Below are positions 18,012 through 26,893 of a stretch of DNA of 64,000 nt, in pieces; the first letter of the stretch is position 1; the number at the start of each line of letters is the position of its first letter. Under the pieces are notes generated by a model. That model was not told the origin of the DNA, did not search any database, and was given only the letters and a program-made list of their open reading frames with translations. The DNA lies in NCBI GenBank assembly GCA_964520325.1, contig CAZFOB010000006.1, forward strand, positions 1 through 64,000, read 5' to 3'. The DNA is from CAZFOB01 sp964520325. Its GTDB lineage: Bacteria; Actinomycetota; JAICYB01. Made by a program: the position numbers and the translations under genes.

Positions 18012-18471
18012 ACTCGCGCTTGGACCTGCCGGCACCGACGCAACTACGTGCTCGCCTCTAGCTCTAGCTCGACTGCTCGTCGGACTCGTCCGCGTGTGCT
18101 GAGAGACCCTACGGTCGAGAGTCTCGCTCGCCGCGTTCGGGTTGATCGACCGATCCTGTGGCAAAACCCTTCTTTCCCGCTGTTTCGGCTCTCGTCAGCA
18201 CTAGACACCCAACCCGTCGACACTCATTCGCCGGGTTGAAATCCACCGTTGTTCCGAAAGCGCGCCCGAAGGTAACGTCATGGCCAATGCGCGAACTTCT
18301 GTTTGGACTCCAGGAAGGATCATCGGGGGGGTATCACCATTGCGCAGTCTGTCGTCCGCTCAATAGACGACCGGAAGCACACCAGCCACACGGAGGTGTA
18401 GTCACTTCCTGTTCGAAGCGATCAGGGGCCGTTCAAGCAAAACCATCTAGAAAACACCGGGGAGGCAAGAG
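18012..18471. other. Intergenic region, no gene recognised
   Basis: 460 nt before the cupin-transporter operon. One open frame ends at 18475 and overlaps the cupin start as TTGA, but its translation is low-complexity and not protein-like. No clear promoter consensus was found. Confidence 0.55.
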
Positions 18472-18891
18472 TTGACCGCGAACCACGACCACCTCTGTCC
18501 GAACTGTCAGCAGGGGCTTCCGATGACCGGGCCCGCGGTCGTGAACACAACTGCTGCCGTCGAAGCCGATCCACTCGGTGCGGACGATGCATTCAAGCGC
18601 ACGTACGTCGGCCACGGAAAGATGTCGTCCGTCTTCATCTTCCAGGGACACAAAGGGCCGTTCCGGGCCCACGTCCATCCGTTCCACGACGAGATCGGGT
18701 ACGTGCTCGCGGGAACCGGCTCGGTGAGCATCGGCGAAGACACCAAGCCGGTTCGTCCGGGCGACGTGTGGGTGATCCCGGCGAACATCCCGCATTCGGC
18801 GGAGTTCGGGGACGAGCCCGTGCGTGTGCTCTTCGTGTCGTCGCCCATCGACGATCCGGACAATCAGGATCGCGTCTGGCTTGATGACTGA
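18472..18891 (+). CDS. Cupin-domain protein
   Basis: 139-aa single-cupin protein. Metal-ligand motifs are visible: HVHPFHDEIGYV (His, His and Glu of cupin motif 1, residues about 60-72) and IPANIPHSAEF (His of motif 2). A CPNC pair near residue 9 is unusual for a small cupin and could bind metal. The start is a TTG with GGGGAGG upstream. The last 8 nt overlap the ABC ATPase start, so it belongs to the amino-acid transporter operon. It may sense or modify the transported compound; the substrate is unknown. Confidence 0.8.
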   Translation: MTANHDHLCPNCQQGLPMTGPAVVNTTAAVEADPLGADDAFKRTYVGHGKMSSVFIFQGHKGPFRAHVHPFHDEIGYVLAGTGSVSIGEDTKPVRPGDVWVIPANIPHSAEFGDEPVRVLFVSSPIDDPDNQDRVWLDD

Positions 18892-19651
18892 CGTGACACC
18901 AGAGACGAAAGGCTCGCTGCTCGCGTTCCACGATGTCCATAAGTCGTTCGACGACGTCGAGGTGCTTCGCGGCGTCAGCCTGGACGTCAGCGCCGGCGAC
19001 GTGGTCGTGCTCATCGGACCGTCGGGGTCGGGCAAGTCGACGCTCCTTCGATGCGCGAATGCATTGGAGGACGTCGACAGCGGCGACGTCGTCTTCGACG
19101 GCCGCTCGATCACCACGGCCGGCCGTGACATCACAAAGCTGCGCGCAGAGATCGGGATGGTCTTCCAGCAGTTCAACCTCTTCCCACACCTCACGGTGCT
19201 GCGCAACATCACGCTCGGGCCGACCGAGGTGCGAAAGACCGCGGGGTCGACGGCCGAAGAGCGAGCCAGGCAACTCCTCGAGCGGGTCGGCATCCCCGAG
19301 AAGGCGGAGAGCTATCCGGCCGAACTGTCCGGCGGCCAGCAACAGCGCGTCGCGATCGCGCGGGCCCTGGCGATGGATCCGAAGCTGATGATGTTCGACG
19401 AACCGACCTCGGCTCTCGATCCCGAGATGATCGCCGAGGTACTCGAGGTCATGTCCGATCTGGCCAGGGACGGCATGACGATGCTCGTCGTCACCCACGA
19501 GATGGGCTTCGCGCGCGCGGCCGCGAATCGTATCTGTTTCATGGACGACGGACTGATCGTGGAGGAGGCTCCCGTCGACCGTTTCTTCGAGGAAGCCACC
19601 AACCCGCGGACACGAGCATTCCTGGACAAGATCCTGACCCACGGCGATTGA
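18884..19651 (+). CDS. Polar amino-acid ABC transporter ATP-binding protein (GlnQ-like)
   Basis: ATPase subunit of a PAAT-family importer, 255 aa. Walker A GPSGSGKST is near residue 45, the Q-loop lies in GMVFQQFNLFPHLT, the ABC signature is LSGGQQQRVAIARAL, Walker B is LMMFDEPTSALDPE, and the switch His is in VVTHEMGFAR. The ATG at 18884 lies inside the end of the cupin gene; the frame extends further upstream, but that part is the cupin gene in another frame. It is followed by a substrate-binding lipoprotein and two permeases. Confidence 0.94.
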   Translation: MTDVTPETKGSLLAFHDVHKSFDDVEVLRGVSLDVSAGDVVVLIGPSGSGKSTLLRCANALEDVDSGDVVFDGRSITTAGRDITKLRAEIGMVFQQFNLFPHLTVLRNITLGPTEVRKTAGSTAEERARQLLERVGIPEKAESYPAELSGGQQQRVAIARALAMDPKLMMFDEPTSALDPEMIAEVLEVMSDLARDGMTMLVVTHEMGFARAAANRICFMDDGLIVEEAPVDRFFEEATNPRTRAFLDKILTHGD

Positions 19652-19686
19652 ACTACTGTCTGAGGTAACCGAAAAAGGGAGGCGTC

Positions 19687-20610
19687 ATGCACCTCACGAA
19701 GATCAGGCAACTTGGAGTCGTCCTGGCAGCGTTCGTCCTGCTCGCGGCTGGTTGCGCGAACGACGATGTGGCCGAGCCCACCGACGACAGCACTGAGTTC
19801 GACGCCGGCTCGTTCATGGCCGAGCTTGCGGACAAGGGCGAGATCGTCGTCGGTGTGAAGTTCGACGTCCCGCAGTTCGGCTTGCGCAACCCCACCAACG
19901 ACAAGGTCGAAGGATTCGACGCGGACTTCGGCCGCGAGATCGCCAAGGCGCTCGGGGTTGAGGCGAAGTTCGTCGAGGCCATCTCAAAGAATCGGATCCC
20001 GTTCATCCTGGAGAACAAGGTCGACATCGTCTTCTCCACGATGACCATCAACGACGAGCGCAAGAAGCAGATCGACTTCTCCGAGGTCTACTACGTCGCC
20101 GCCCAGAGCTTCCTCACGCGCAAGGGCGAACCCATGACCGTCGAGACCGCCGCTGGTAAGAAGGTGTGCACGTCGAAGGGATCGACATCAGAGCTGAACC
20201 TTCCGGCCGTCCAGCCGGACGTAGAGATGGTTCTCCAAGATGGCTACGCCGAGTGCGTCCAACTCCTCAGCAACGAGCAGGTCGACGCGGTGTCGACCGA
20301 CGACGTGATCCTTCTCCAGTTCCTCAAGCAGGATCCCGACGCGTTCGAGGTCTCAGAAGAGACGTTCTCGACCGAACCCTACGGCGCGGGCATCAAGAAG
20401 GGCCACGATGAATTCGTCGACTTCGTGAACGGCGTGATCGGTGACATGAAGGAGGACGGCCGATGGGCCGATCTCTACAAGAAGTGGATCACGCCCGTTA
20501 CCGGTGAAGAAGCCCCCGAGCCGCCCACAGGCGACGAGGAGTTCGAGATCGAGGGCCTCGACGCGCCGGTCACGCCGAAGCCGACCACAGCTCCCGCAAG
20601 CTCGCCGTAG
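19687..20610 (+). CDS. Extracellular amino-acid-binding lipoprotein (SBP family 3)
   Basis: Substrate-binding subunit of the PAAT importer, 307 aa. A lipoprotein signal peptide is visible: basic start, hydrophobic core VVLAAFVLLAAGC with the lipobox Cys near residue 21, then an acidic linker. The core contains GVKFDVPQFGLRNP, GFDADFGREIAKALG, NDERKKQIDFSEVYY and GSTSELNL, typical of the GlnH/glutamate-binding group. A low-complexity Pro/Thr tail follows the domain. The ligand is probably an acidic or polar amino acid, but the sequence does not settle which. Confidence 0.92.
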   Translation: MHLTKIRQLGVVLAAFVLLAAGCANDDVAEPTDDSTEFDAGSFMAELADKGEIVVGVKFDVPQFGLRNPTNDKVEGFDADFGREIAKALGVEAKFVEAISKNRIPFILENKVDIVFSTMTINDERKKQIDFSEVYYVAAQSFLTRKGEPMTVETAAGKKVCTSKGSTSELNLPAVQPDVEMVLQDGYAECVQLLSNEQVDAVSTDDVILLQFLKQDPDAFEVSEETFSTEPYGAGIKKGHDEFVDFVNGVIGDMKEDGRWADLYKKWITPVTGEEAPEPPTGDEEFEIEGLDAPVTPKPTTAPASSP

Positions 20611-20633
20611 GCGTCCGCGGCCGGCGAGCCGCC

Positions 20634-20680
20634 GAGGGAGCCAACGGGGGCCAAGGAAGCCAAGGGGAGCCAAGGGAGAA
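20634..20680. repeat. Imperfect gggagccaa repeats before the first permease
   Basis: About four imperfect, purine-rich units resembling gggagccaa occupy the spacer between the binding-protein gene and the first permease. The final unit (caagggagaagggg) supplies the ribosome-binding purines for the GTG start at 20686. Confidence 0.6.
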
Positions 20681-20685
20681 GGGGC

Positions 20686-21345
20686 GTGTACGACTGGTTC
20701 GGCGGTGTACTCGTCGAGCACATCGGCATGCTCGCGGGCGGGTACGTACGCACGGTCGCCCTCGTCGCGGTCTCGTTCATCGGCAGCATCGCCATCGGCA
20801 CTGTGGTCGCGCTCTTCCGACTCTCGCCGCTGCCGTTGGTCCCAACACTGGCGCGCGCCGAGGTGGAGGTGTTCCGAAACACGCCGCTGCTCGTGCAGAT
20901 GCAGCTCTTCTGGCTCGGCCTCGGGAGCATCGGGATCAGGCTGTCGCCGTTCGTCGCGGCCTCACTTGCGCTGAGCCTCTACACCGGGGCCTACGTCAGC
21001 GAAGCGATCCGTGCGGGAGTCTTGACCGTTGGCAGCGGACAGCGTGACGCCGCACAAACACTCGGCCTGACATTCGTCGGATCGATGCGACACGTCGTGC
21101 TGCCACAGGCGGCGCGCTCGGTCATCCCCCCGCTGGGCAACCTCTTCATCGCGATGATCAAGAACTCGGCGATCGCGTCGGCGATCGCCGTCTCCGAGCT
21201 GCTCTATGTGAGCGAGGTGCTCGAAGGCCGAACGTTCCGCACGTTCGAGATCTTCACCGGTGTCCTGATCGGCTATCTCTCGCTGACATTGCCGGCCGGT
21301 GCGGTCGTCCGCCGGCTCGAACGTCGCCTGGAGATCAAGCGATGA
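20686..21345 (+). CDS. Amino-acid ABC transporter permease, HisM/GlnP type
   Basis: 219-aa membrane subunit with about five transmembrane helices. The start of the permease domain is RTVALVAVSFIGSIAIGTVV. The ATPase-coupling EAA loop is visible as AAQTLGLTFVGSMRHVVLPQA followed by IPPLGNLFIAMIKNSAI, and FRNTPLLVQMQLFW is the typical PAAT-permease segment. GTG start after purine-rich repeats. It pairs with the second permease 40 nt downstream. Confidence 0.92.
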   Translation: MYDWFGGVLVEHIGMLAGGYVRTVALVAVSFIGSIAIGTVVALFRLSPLPLVPTLARAEVEVFRNTPLLVQMQLFWLGLGSIGIRLSPFVAASLALSLYTGAYVSEAIRAGVLTVGSGQRDAAQTLGLTFVGSMRHVVLPQAARSVIPPLGNLFIAMIKNSAIASAIAVSELLYVSEVLEGRTFRTFEIFTGVLIGYLSLTLPAGAVVRRLERRLEIKR

Positions 21346-21385
21346 GCGACTGCGGAGCGCGGAGCGCGCAGGAAGCGGAAAACAG

Positions 21386-22264
21386 ATGAGGCGCACGCCA
21401 CTCTACCGCTGGCGATATGTGATCGCCGCGCCGATCGTGGCCATCACGTTCGCGGGCCTAGCAGCACTCTGGTACCGCGCCTACGCGCCGGGCGATCTCG
21501 GCGCCCGCCTCGACCGCGCGCAGTCACGCTGGGCGATCTTCGGTGAGGGCTCGACGTGGACGTTCCTCGCAAAGGGCCTCGGTGTCACGCTCGAGCTCGC
21601 TCTGATCTCGATCGTCCTGTCGCTCGTCTTCGCCGTGCTGCTCGCATTGGTGCGCCTTGCGACGCACCCACGGATGCGCCTCGAGCGTCCCGGTGTGGCG
21701 TTCGTAGCGCGAGGTGCGGGCCTGCTCGTCGAGATCGTGCGCAGCTCGCCGCTCTTCATGCTCATCATCTTCTCGTTCATCGCTCTGCCGAAGATCGGTC
21801 TCGATCTGTCGCCGTTCTGGACCGGCGTCACCGCGCTGACGCTCTATACCTCCTGCGTCACGTCGGAGATCGTCCGAGCGGGGATCCTGTCGATCGAACG
21901 CGGACAGTTCGAGGCCGCAGCCTCCCTCGGCTTGGGCTACGCGGCTCGCGTGCGCCTCATCATCCTTCCGCAGGCGCTGCGCCGGATGGTGCCGGCGATC
22001 GTGTCCCAGCTCGTGACGTTGATCAAGGACACCTCGCTCGTGTCGTTCATCACGGTCTTCGAGTTGTCGCGCCGAGGCCAAGCGTTGCGGCAGCTCGCGC
22101 ACAACCCGATCGAGACGTCCATCGTGCTGATGGCGTTCTACTTCGTCGTGAACTTCGCCCTCTCGCAGTTCTCGAGGCGCCTCGAGCTCCGGCCGGGCCG
22201 GACCGGACGCGCACGGCCGTCCGCGGCACTGGGGGCCGAAGACCAGATCCCCACGGTCGCCTGA
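21386..22264 (+). CDS. Amino-acid ABC transporter permease, second subunit
   Basis: 292-aa permease with a longer N-terminal membrane segment and about six helices. The segments LVEIVRSSPLFMLIIF and AAASLGLGYAARVRLIILPQ followed by VPAIVSQLVTLIKDTSLVSF identify it as the partner of the upstream permease in a heterodimeric PAAT importer. The frame is open from 21299, but the ATG at 21386 starts directly at MRRTPLYRWRYVIAA, a good topological N-terminus. The gene converges on dprA, with an 8-nt gap containing a small inverted repeat. Confidence 0.9.
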   Translation: MRRTPLYRWRYVIAAPIVAITFAGLAALWYRAYAPGDLGARLDRAQSRWAIFGEGSTWTFLAKGLGVTLELALISIVLSLVFAVLLALVRLATHPRMRLERPGVAFVARGAGLLVEIVRSSPLFMLIIFSFIALPKIGLDLSPFWTGVTALTLYTSCVTSEIVRAGILSIERGQFEAAASLGLGYAARVRLIILPQALRRMVPAIVSQLVTLIKDTSLVSFITVFELSRRGQALRQLAHNPIETSIVLMAFYFVVNFALSQFSRRLELRPGRTGRARPSAALGAEDQIPTVA

Positions 22265-22271
22265 GGAGGAC

Positions 22272-23387
22272 TCAGACCCGACGCCGGGTTGCGCGGCGCC
22301 ACCGTCCGTCGGTGTATTCGAGTAGTCCGTCGAGCTCGAGCTCCGCCAGAACCGAAGCCACCCGCGCCGCATCGAGCGTGCTCACGCGCGTGACCTCCTC
22401 AGTGCTCGACTCGTCGAGCACCGAGTCGTAGATGGTTCGCTGCTCGCCGGCAAGTGACTCCACGGGGTCGGGACGCGGCTGAGGCTTGCCGAACGCGAAC
22501 GCTTGCGCGCCCAGCAGATCCGTGACCACCTCGACGGCGTGGTCGGCGTCGACGATGAGCGTGGCGCCGTCCCGCAACATGGCGCGGACTCCGGCGCCGG
22601 CCGGGTTCTCGGGTCCGGTGGTGCATGCGAGCACGTCGCGTCCCTCGTCGAGCGCGAAGCCGGCGGTGATGAGCGCGCCAGAACCGGTACCGGCCTCGAC
22701 GACAACGAGCGCGCCGGACAATCCGGCGATGATGCGATTGCGCGACGGGAAATGCCATGCGCGCGGCCCGATCCCCGGTGGGAACTCGGACACCAGAGCG
22801 CCGGCCGCGACGATGCCGCCCGCGAGTTCGCGGTGCTCCGACGGATAACAGACATCGACTCCCGTTCCGAGCACGGCGACTGTCCGGCCGGCTTGAAGCG
22901 CACCGCGGTGCGCCGACCCATCGACGCCTCGCGCGAGCCCGCTCACCACAGTGAGCCCGGCGCCGGCGAAGGCCTCGCCGAGTCGCTCGGCGAACCTGGC
23001 CGCGCCGCTCGTGCATGCTCGTGCCCCGACGACGCCGACGAGGGGACGCATGAGGTCCAGCCGGTCACCGCGCACGAACAGCAACGGCGGCGCGGCGCTG
23101 ATGCTGGAAAGCTCGTTCGGATACTCGTCGTCGGACGGCACGATCGCGCGGGCGCCGAGCTTCTCGAGTCGCGTGAGGAACGCCCGCGTACGCGCGGGAT
23201 GCTCGTCGGACAGATCCGAGATCGCGTCGACCCCCTCGAGCGCACGCACGAGGCGCGCGGGGCCGAAGCCCGCGACCGAGAGCGACACAAGGATCCCCCG
23301 CTCCCGTTCGGTCACGGGCGCGGTCAGTAGCGACGGAAGGCCCCAATCGCCCGTCCATCCCGAGTCGGGTACCCACGAACGACTCAC
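22272..23387 (-). CDS. dprA: DNA-processing protein A
   Basis: Loads RecA on incoming single-stranded DNA during transformation. The Rossmann-like core is visible: VGVVGARACTSGAARFAERL, TVVSGLARGVDGSAHRGAL, VAVLGTGVDVCYPSEHREL, FPSRNRIIAGLSGALVVVEA, followed by a C-terminal winged helix. 371 aa. Its start overlaps the comM stop by 4 nt. In actinobacteria dprA normally sits next to xerC/whiG; here a 10.7-kb plus-strand block lies between them. Confidence 0.95.
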   Translation of the reverse strand: MSRSWVPDSGWTGDWGLPSLLTAPVTERERGILVSLSVAGFGPARLVRALEGVDAISDLSDEHPARTRAFLTRLEKLGARAIVPSDDEYPNELSSISAAPPLLFVRGDRLDLMRPLVGVVGARACTSGAARFAERLGEAFAGAGLTVVSGLARGVDGSAHRGALQAGRTVAVLGTGVDVCYPSEHRELAGGIVAAGALVSEFPPGIGPRAWHFPSRNRIIAGLSGALVVVEAGTGSGALITAGFALDEGRDVLACTTGPENPAGAGVRAMLRDGATLIVDADHAVEVVTDLLGAQAFAFGKPQPRPDPVESLAGEQRTIYDSVLDESSTEEVTRVSTLDAARVASVLAELELDGLLEYTDGRWRRATRRRV

Positions 23388-24910
23388 GGCTTCTCCTGGC
23401 GCTCGACCAAGCGGAAGGTCAGCGCCTCGTGGACGTCGTCCTTGCAGACATGGTCACGCGCAGCGAGGTCGGCGATCGTACGCGCCACCCTGATCAAACG
23501 ATGAACGGAGCGCGCCGACAGACGGTATCGGTTGGCCGCGCGAGTGAGCACATCACCCGACGCTTCGTCGAGCTCGCAGGCTGAGAGCAGCTTGCCGGAC
23601 GGGATCTCGGCATTGCACGAGGCGTTCCACCGTTCGAAGCGCGCTGCCGCGAACCCGCGTGCGGCTTCGACGCGGACGCGAACCGAGCTCGAGTCTGTAC
23701 CGTCGGTTCCGTCGAGGAGCGCAGATGCCTCGACGCGTCCGACGTGCACGTACATGTCGAGTCGGTCGAGCAGCGGACCCGAGAGTCGCTGACGGTAGAT
23801 CTCGTAGGTGCGCGGCGCGCACTTGCACGGACGGTCGGTGCCGCGGTGTCCGCACGGGCACGGGTTCATCGCGGCCACGAGCATGAACCGCGCCGGGTAC
23901 GTCGTGGTCTGACGCGAGCGCGTGATCGTGACGAGGCCGTCTTCGATCGGCTGGCGCAGCGCCTCGAGCACCGACCGCGGGAACTCCGGGAACTCGTCGG
24001 CGAATAGCACGCCTCGATGGGCGAGCGTCACCTCTCCCGGACGCGTCCATGACGAACCGCCGCCGACCATCCCGGCGACCGAGACACCGTGGTGCGGCGC
24101 CCTGAAGGGACGGGTGCGGATCAACGACTCGCCCGGGAACAACAGGCCGGCGGCCGAATGGATGCGCGTGACTTCGAGTGCTTCGGCAAGCGTCAAGCGC
24201 GGCAGGACGCCCGGCAGCGCTCGCGCGAGCAGCGTCTTACCCGACCCCGGGGGGCCGCTCAGAAGGACGTTGTGTCCCCCGGCCGCCGCGATCTCGAGCG
24301 CGCGCTTGGCGCGTTCCTGGTCACGGATCTGCGCGAAGTCGAGGCCGACTGCTGCCGGCCTGGCGAGCAGCTCCTCGGGATCGAACGAGATCGGTTCGAT
24401 CGCGTGTCCGGCCACGACATCGACAGCCTCGCGAAGCGTGCGCACCCCGATCACCGGCACTCCGGCGAGAGCCGCCTCTGTGGCATTCGCCGTCGGACAC
24501 ACGACTTGATCGAGCCCGGCGGCTCGGGCGGCTTCCGCGGCCTGTAACGCTCCGCGCACCGGACGCAGCTCTCCCGACAGGCCGAGCTCTCCGCAGAACA
24601 TGCGTCCATCGAGCCCCTTCTGTTTGATCTTCTCGTCGGCTACGAGGATCCCGAGCGCGAGCACGAGGTCGAGCCCGGCCCCCTGCTTGCGCATGTCCGA
24701 CGGCGCGAGATTCGCGGTGATGCGCTGCATCGGGTACTCGTGTCCGGAATTGCTGATGGCCCCGCGGACGCGGTCCCTCGCTTCCTGGACCGTTGCGTCG
24801 GGAAGTCCGACAACAGTGAAGGCCGGAAGACCCGAGTTGATGTCGACCTCGACGTGGACGGGAACGGCTTGGACTCCGTCCAGCACTGCACCCCATGCGC
24901 GCGCGAGCAT
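23384..24910 (-). CDS. comM: ComM/YifB family Mg-chelatase-like AAA+ ATPase
   Basis: Hexameric helicase that promotes branch migration during natural transformation. An N-terminal Lon-like fold (VHVEVDINSGLPAFTVVGLP) is followed by the AAA+ domain with Walker A SGPPGSGKTLLARALPG, then FRAPHHGVSVAGMVGGGSSW, Walker B GVLFADEFPEF and the zinc-like segment MNPCPCGHRG. The C-terminal domain reads RYRLSARSVHRLIRVARTIA. 508 aa, full length. ATG at 24910 with AGGAG upstream. Decayed copies of parts of this gene and its upstream DNA lie at 26671, 27853 and 29766-30092. Confidence 0.95.
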   Translation of the reverse strand: MLARAWGAVLDGVQAVPVHVEVDINSGLPAFTVVGLPDATVQEARDRVRGAISNSGHEYPMQRITANLAPSDMRKQGAGLDLVLALGILVADEKIKQKGLDGRMFCGELGLSGELRPVRGALQAAEAARAAGLDQVVCPTANATEAALAGVPVIGVRTLREAVDVVAGHAIEPISFDPEELLARPAAVGLDFAQIRDQERAKRALEIAAAGGHNVLLSGPPGSGKTLLARALPGVLPRLTLAEALEVTRIHSAAGLLFPGESLIRTRPFRAPHHGVSVAGMVGGGSSWTRPGEVTLAHRGVLFADEFPEFPRSVLEALRQPIEDGLVTITRSRQTTTYPARFMLVAAMNPCPCGHRGTDRPCKCAPRTYEIYRQRLSGPLLDRLDMYVHVGRVEASALLDGTDGTDSSSVRVRVEAARGFAAARFERWNASCNAEIPSGKLLSACELDEASGDVLTRAANRYRLSARSVHRLIRVARTIADLAARDHVCKDDVHEALTFRLVERQEKP

Positions 24911-25048
24911 GCGCGACTCCTGTTCGGGGGGAAGTGCTTGTGGGGAAGACCGAGCGAACCCTAGCTCAGGGCACCGACAAGTCCCGCCTACCTCGGGCGC
25001 CTATGCTGCCCTCGGATCAATCGAGGAGTGAACCAGGGGGGTCGTCGG

Positions 25049-26287
25049 ATGGATCTGCGTATCGAGCCGGTCACGGAGGCTGGTCGTCGGTTTTGCGAAT
25101 TGGCTGAGACACATGCACTGGTCGCTGCCGAGCGCGCCGCCGAACACGATCGCGACGGCACCTTCCAGCACGCACTCTTCCAGGAGATGAAGGACAGCGG
25201 ATTCATGACCGTGACGGTTCCACAGGAGCACGGAGGTCTCGGACTCAACTCGACACATGACCTCGCCGCAGGTCTTGCGCGTCTCGGTTACGGCGACGGC
25301 TCCGTCGCGATCTCGGCCAACATGCATCTGGTCTTCCCTCTGATGATGCGATGGGTCCAGCGCTTCGGCCTCGAGACCGGACAGAACGACCTGGCCGAGG
25401 GGATAGGCACCCTGTTACAGATCCTGGGCCAGGGGGTCATCGCGATGGGAAACAACACCGAAGCGGGTACCGATCTCGGACATCCCCTCCTGGAGGCCAC
25501 GAAGGTAGAGGACGGCTGGAAGCTCAACGGACGCAAGATCTTCGGAACCCTTAGCGAGATCGCCGATCTCTTCCTGGTCTCCGCTCGCTTCAAACGCGAG
25601 GACGGTTCCTGGGGAGCGGCGAACGCGTTCGTGTTTCGCGGGACCGAAGGACAGACGATCCAGAACAACTGGGACGCGCTCGGCATGCGCTCGTCCGGCA
25701 GTCACGACATCCTCTATGAGGACCTCTTCGTCCCGGACAACCTCTTCTTCGGAGGCGAAGGGTGGGGTGAACCTAGCGTTCTCGGTCTCGCGATCCTCGT
25801 CGGCGCCACCTTGCCGTTGCTTGCTCCGTTCATCGGCATCGCGGAGTCCACGCGAGACCAGGTCGTCGCGATGGCTCGGAGACGCACGAAGGCCCCGTCG
25901 AACCGGCCGATCGCGGAACGCTCGGGGATCCAGCACCTCGTCGCCGAGATGGACGTCGCTCTCGCAACGTCACGCGCGATCCTCGAGCGAACGACGCTCG
26001 CGTTCGATCGCATCGTTCTCGAAGGGCCGATCCCAACCGTCGAAACGCTCCAGGAGCTGAATCACCAGTTGCAGTGCGCGAAGCTCGTCGTGAACCGCAA
26101 AGCGATCGAAGTGGTCGACCACGCGCTCACGGTGTCGGGTGGCGCGGGATACATGAGCGGGAGTCCGCTCGCGCGTCAGTTCAGAGACGTGCGGGCCGGC
26201 CCGTTCATGCAACCGTTCTCCCCGAACGAAGCGTACGGATACATCGGGAAGGTAGCGCTCGGCCTGCCGCCGGAGGTCATCGGTTAG
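25049..26287 (+). CDS. Acyl-CoA dehydrogenase family protein
   Basis: FAD-dependent acyl-CoA dehydrogenase of 412 aa. The N-terminal helical domain has VPQEHGGLGLNSTHDLA. The beta domain shows NNTEAGTDLGHP and EDGWKLNGRKIFGTLSEIAD. The C-terminal helical domain ends with VSGGAGYMSGSPLARQFRDV followed by PFMQPFSPNEAYGYIG. The ATG at 25049 has AGGGGGG 8 nt upstream and is preferred over the GTG at 25028. It stands alone, divergent from comM, so the substrate is not indicated. Confidence 0.88.
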   Translation: MDLRIEPVTEAGRRFCELAETHALVAAERAAEHDRDGTFQHALFQEMKDSGFMTVTVPQEHGGLGLNSTHDLAAGLARLGYGDGSVAISANMHLVFPLMMRWVQRFGLETGQNDLAEGIGTLLQILGQGVIAMGNNTEAGTDLGHPLLEATKVEDGWKLNGRKIFGTLSEIADLFLVSARFKREDGSWGAANAFVFRGTEGQTIQNNWDALGMRSSGSHDILYEDLFVPDNLFFGGEGWGEPSVLGLAILVGATLPLLAPFIGIAESTRDQVVAMARRRTKAPSNRPIAERSGIQHLVAEMDVALATSRAILERTTLAFDRIVLEGPIPTVETLQELNHQLQCAKLVVNRKAIEVVDHALTVSGGAGYMSGSPLARQFRDVRAGPFMQPFSPNEAYGYIGKVALGLPPEVIG

Positions 26288-26304
26288 TTCCCGAGTGGCG
26301 TCGA

Positions 26305-26502
26305 TCAGAGGCGCGTTGGCGTAGCTCTTACGTAGTGAGCGTCGTGCGAATCTCCTTCTCTGCGATGAGCGTGCGATGGGTCGGGGACTGGATGTTCCCC
26401 GTTGCCAAACGACTGAATGCTTTTGCCGATGAGCGCAAGATCCTGCTGAGCAAGGCCCGGCACGTCCGCCAGAAGCAGCTCACGATCCAGTGCTTCGGTC
26501 AT
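26305..26502 (-). CDS. Possible small protein, unrecognised
   Basis: 65-residue frame starting MTEALDRELLLADVPGLAQ, with AAGGA 7 nt before the ATG. The N-terminal half is protein-like and acidic; the C-terminal half is His/Arg-rich and looks random, as if the frame had decayed. It lies in a gene-poor stretch between the dehydrogenase and a comM fragment, so it may be a truncated remnant. No family recognised. Confidence 0.3.
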   Translation of the reverse strand: MTEALDRELLLADVPGLAQQDLALIGKSIQSFGNGEHPVPDPSHAHRREGDSHDAHYVRATPTRL

Positions 26503-26670
26503 TGACGGGTCCTTGCCGTAAGTGCCGCTATTAGGGGTCTTTTGGTTCCCGACGCAATCCTTCACAGACGCCCGCCCCGCCCCGACGGCCAGGGAAATCA
26601 CGCCTCGTTGCCCTAAGGTCCTCTCCCCAGAGACCCCAGCTCTCTCTAGGGACATTTGTTGACACTCGGG

Positions 26671-26773
26671 TGGGCGAGCGCCACCTCTCCCGGACGCGTC
26701 CACGACGAACCGCCGCCGACCATCCCGGCGACCGAGACACCGTGGTGCGGCGCCCTGAAGGGACGGGTGCGGA
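26671..26773 (-). pseudogene. comM internal fragment (103 bp, 101 matches)
   Basis: These 103 nt match 24018-24120 inside comM with only two substitutions and the same orientation. They encode the comM segment FRAPHHGVSVAGMVGGGSSW and its flanks, next to the Walker B region. Similarity ends abruptly on both sides (ggacccccg on the right). It is not a gene by itself. The near-identity suggests a recent event or continuing recombination with comM. Confidence 0.95.
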
Positions 26774-26893
26774 CCCCCGTAGTAACGCAGATCGTGATGT
26801 GTCCCCGATGCTGCGTGGATGACTTCTGCGGTCTGCGGCTCGTCCGCGCACGAGGACTGACGCCCGGCTCCCTCGAGCGAGCTGAGGCACCGA

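Noticed and set aside
18158..18475. Open frame before the cupin gene
   Set aside because: Its translation is not protein-like, and the overlap with the cupin start (TTGA) is probably chance.
22262..22276. CTGAG/CTCAG inverted repeat between the permease and dprA
   Set aside because: Only a 5-bp stem without a T-tract; too weak to call a terminator.
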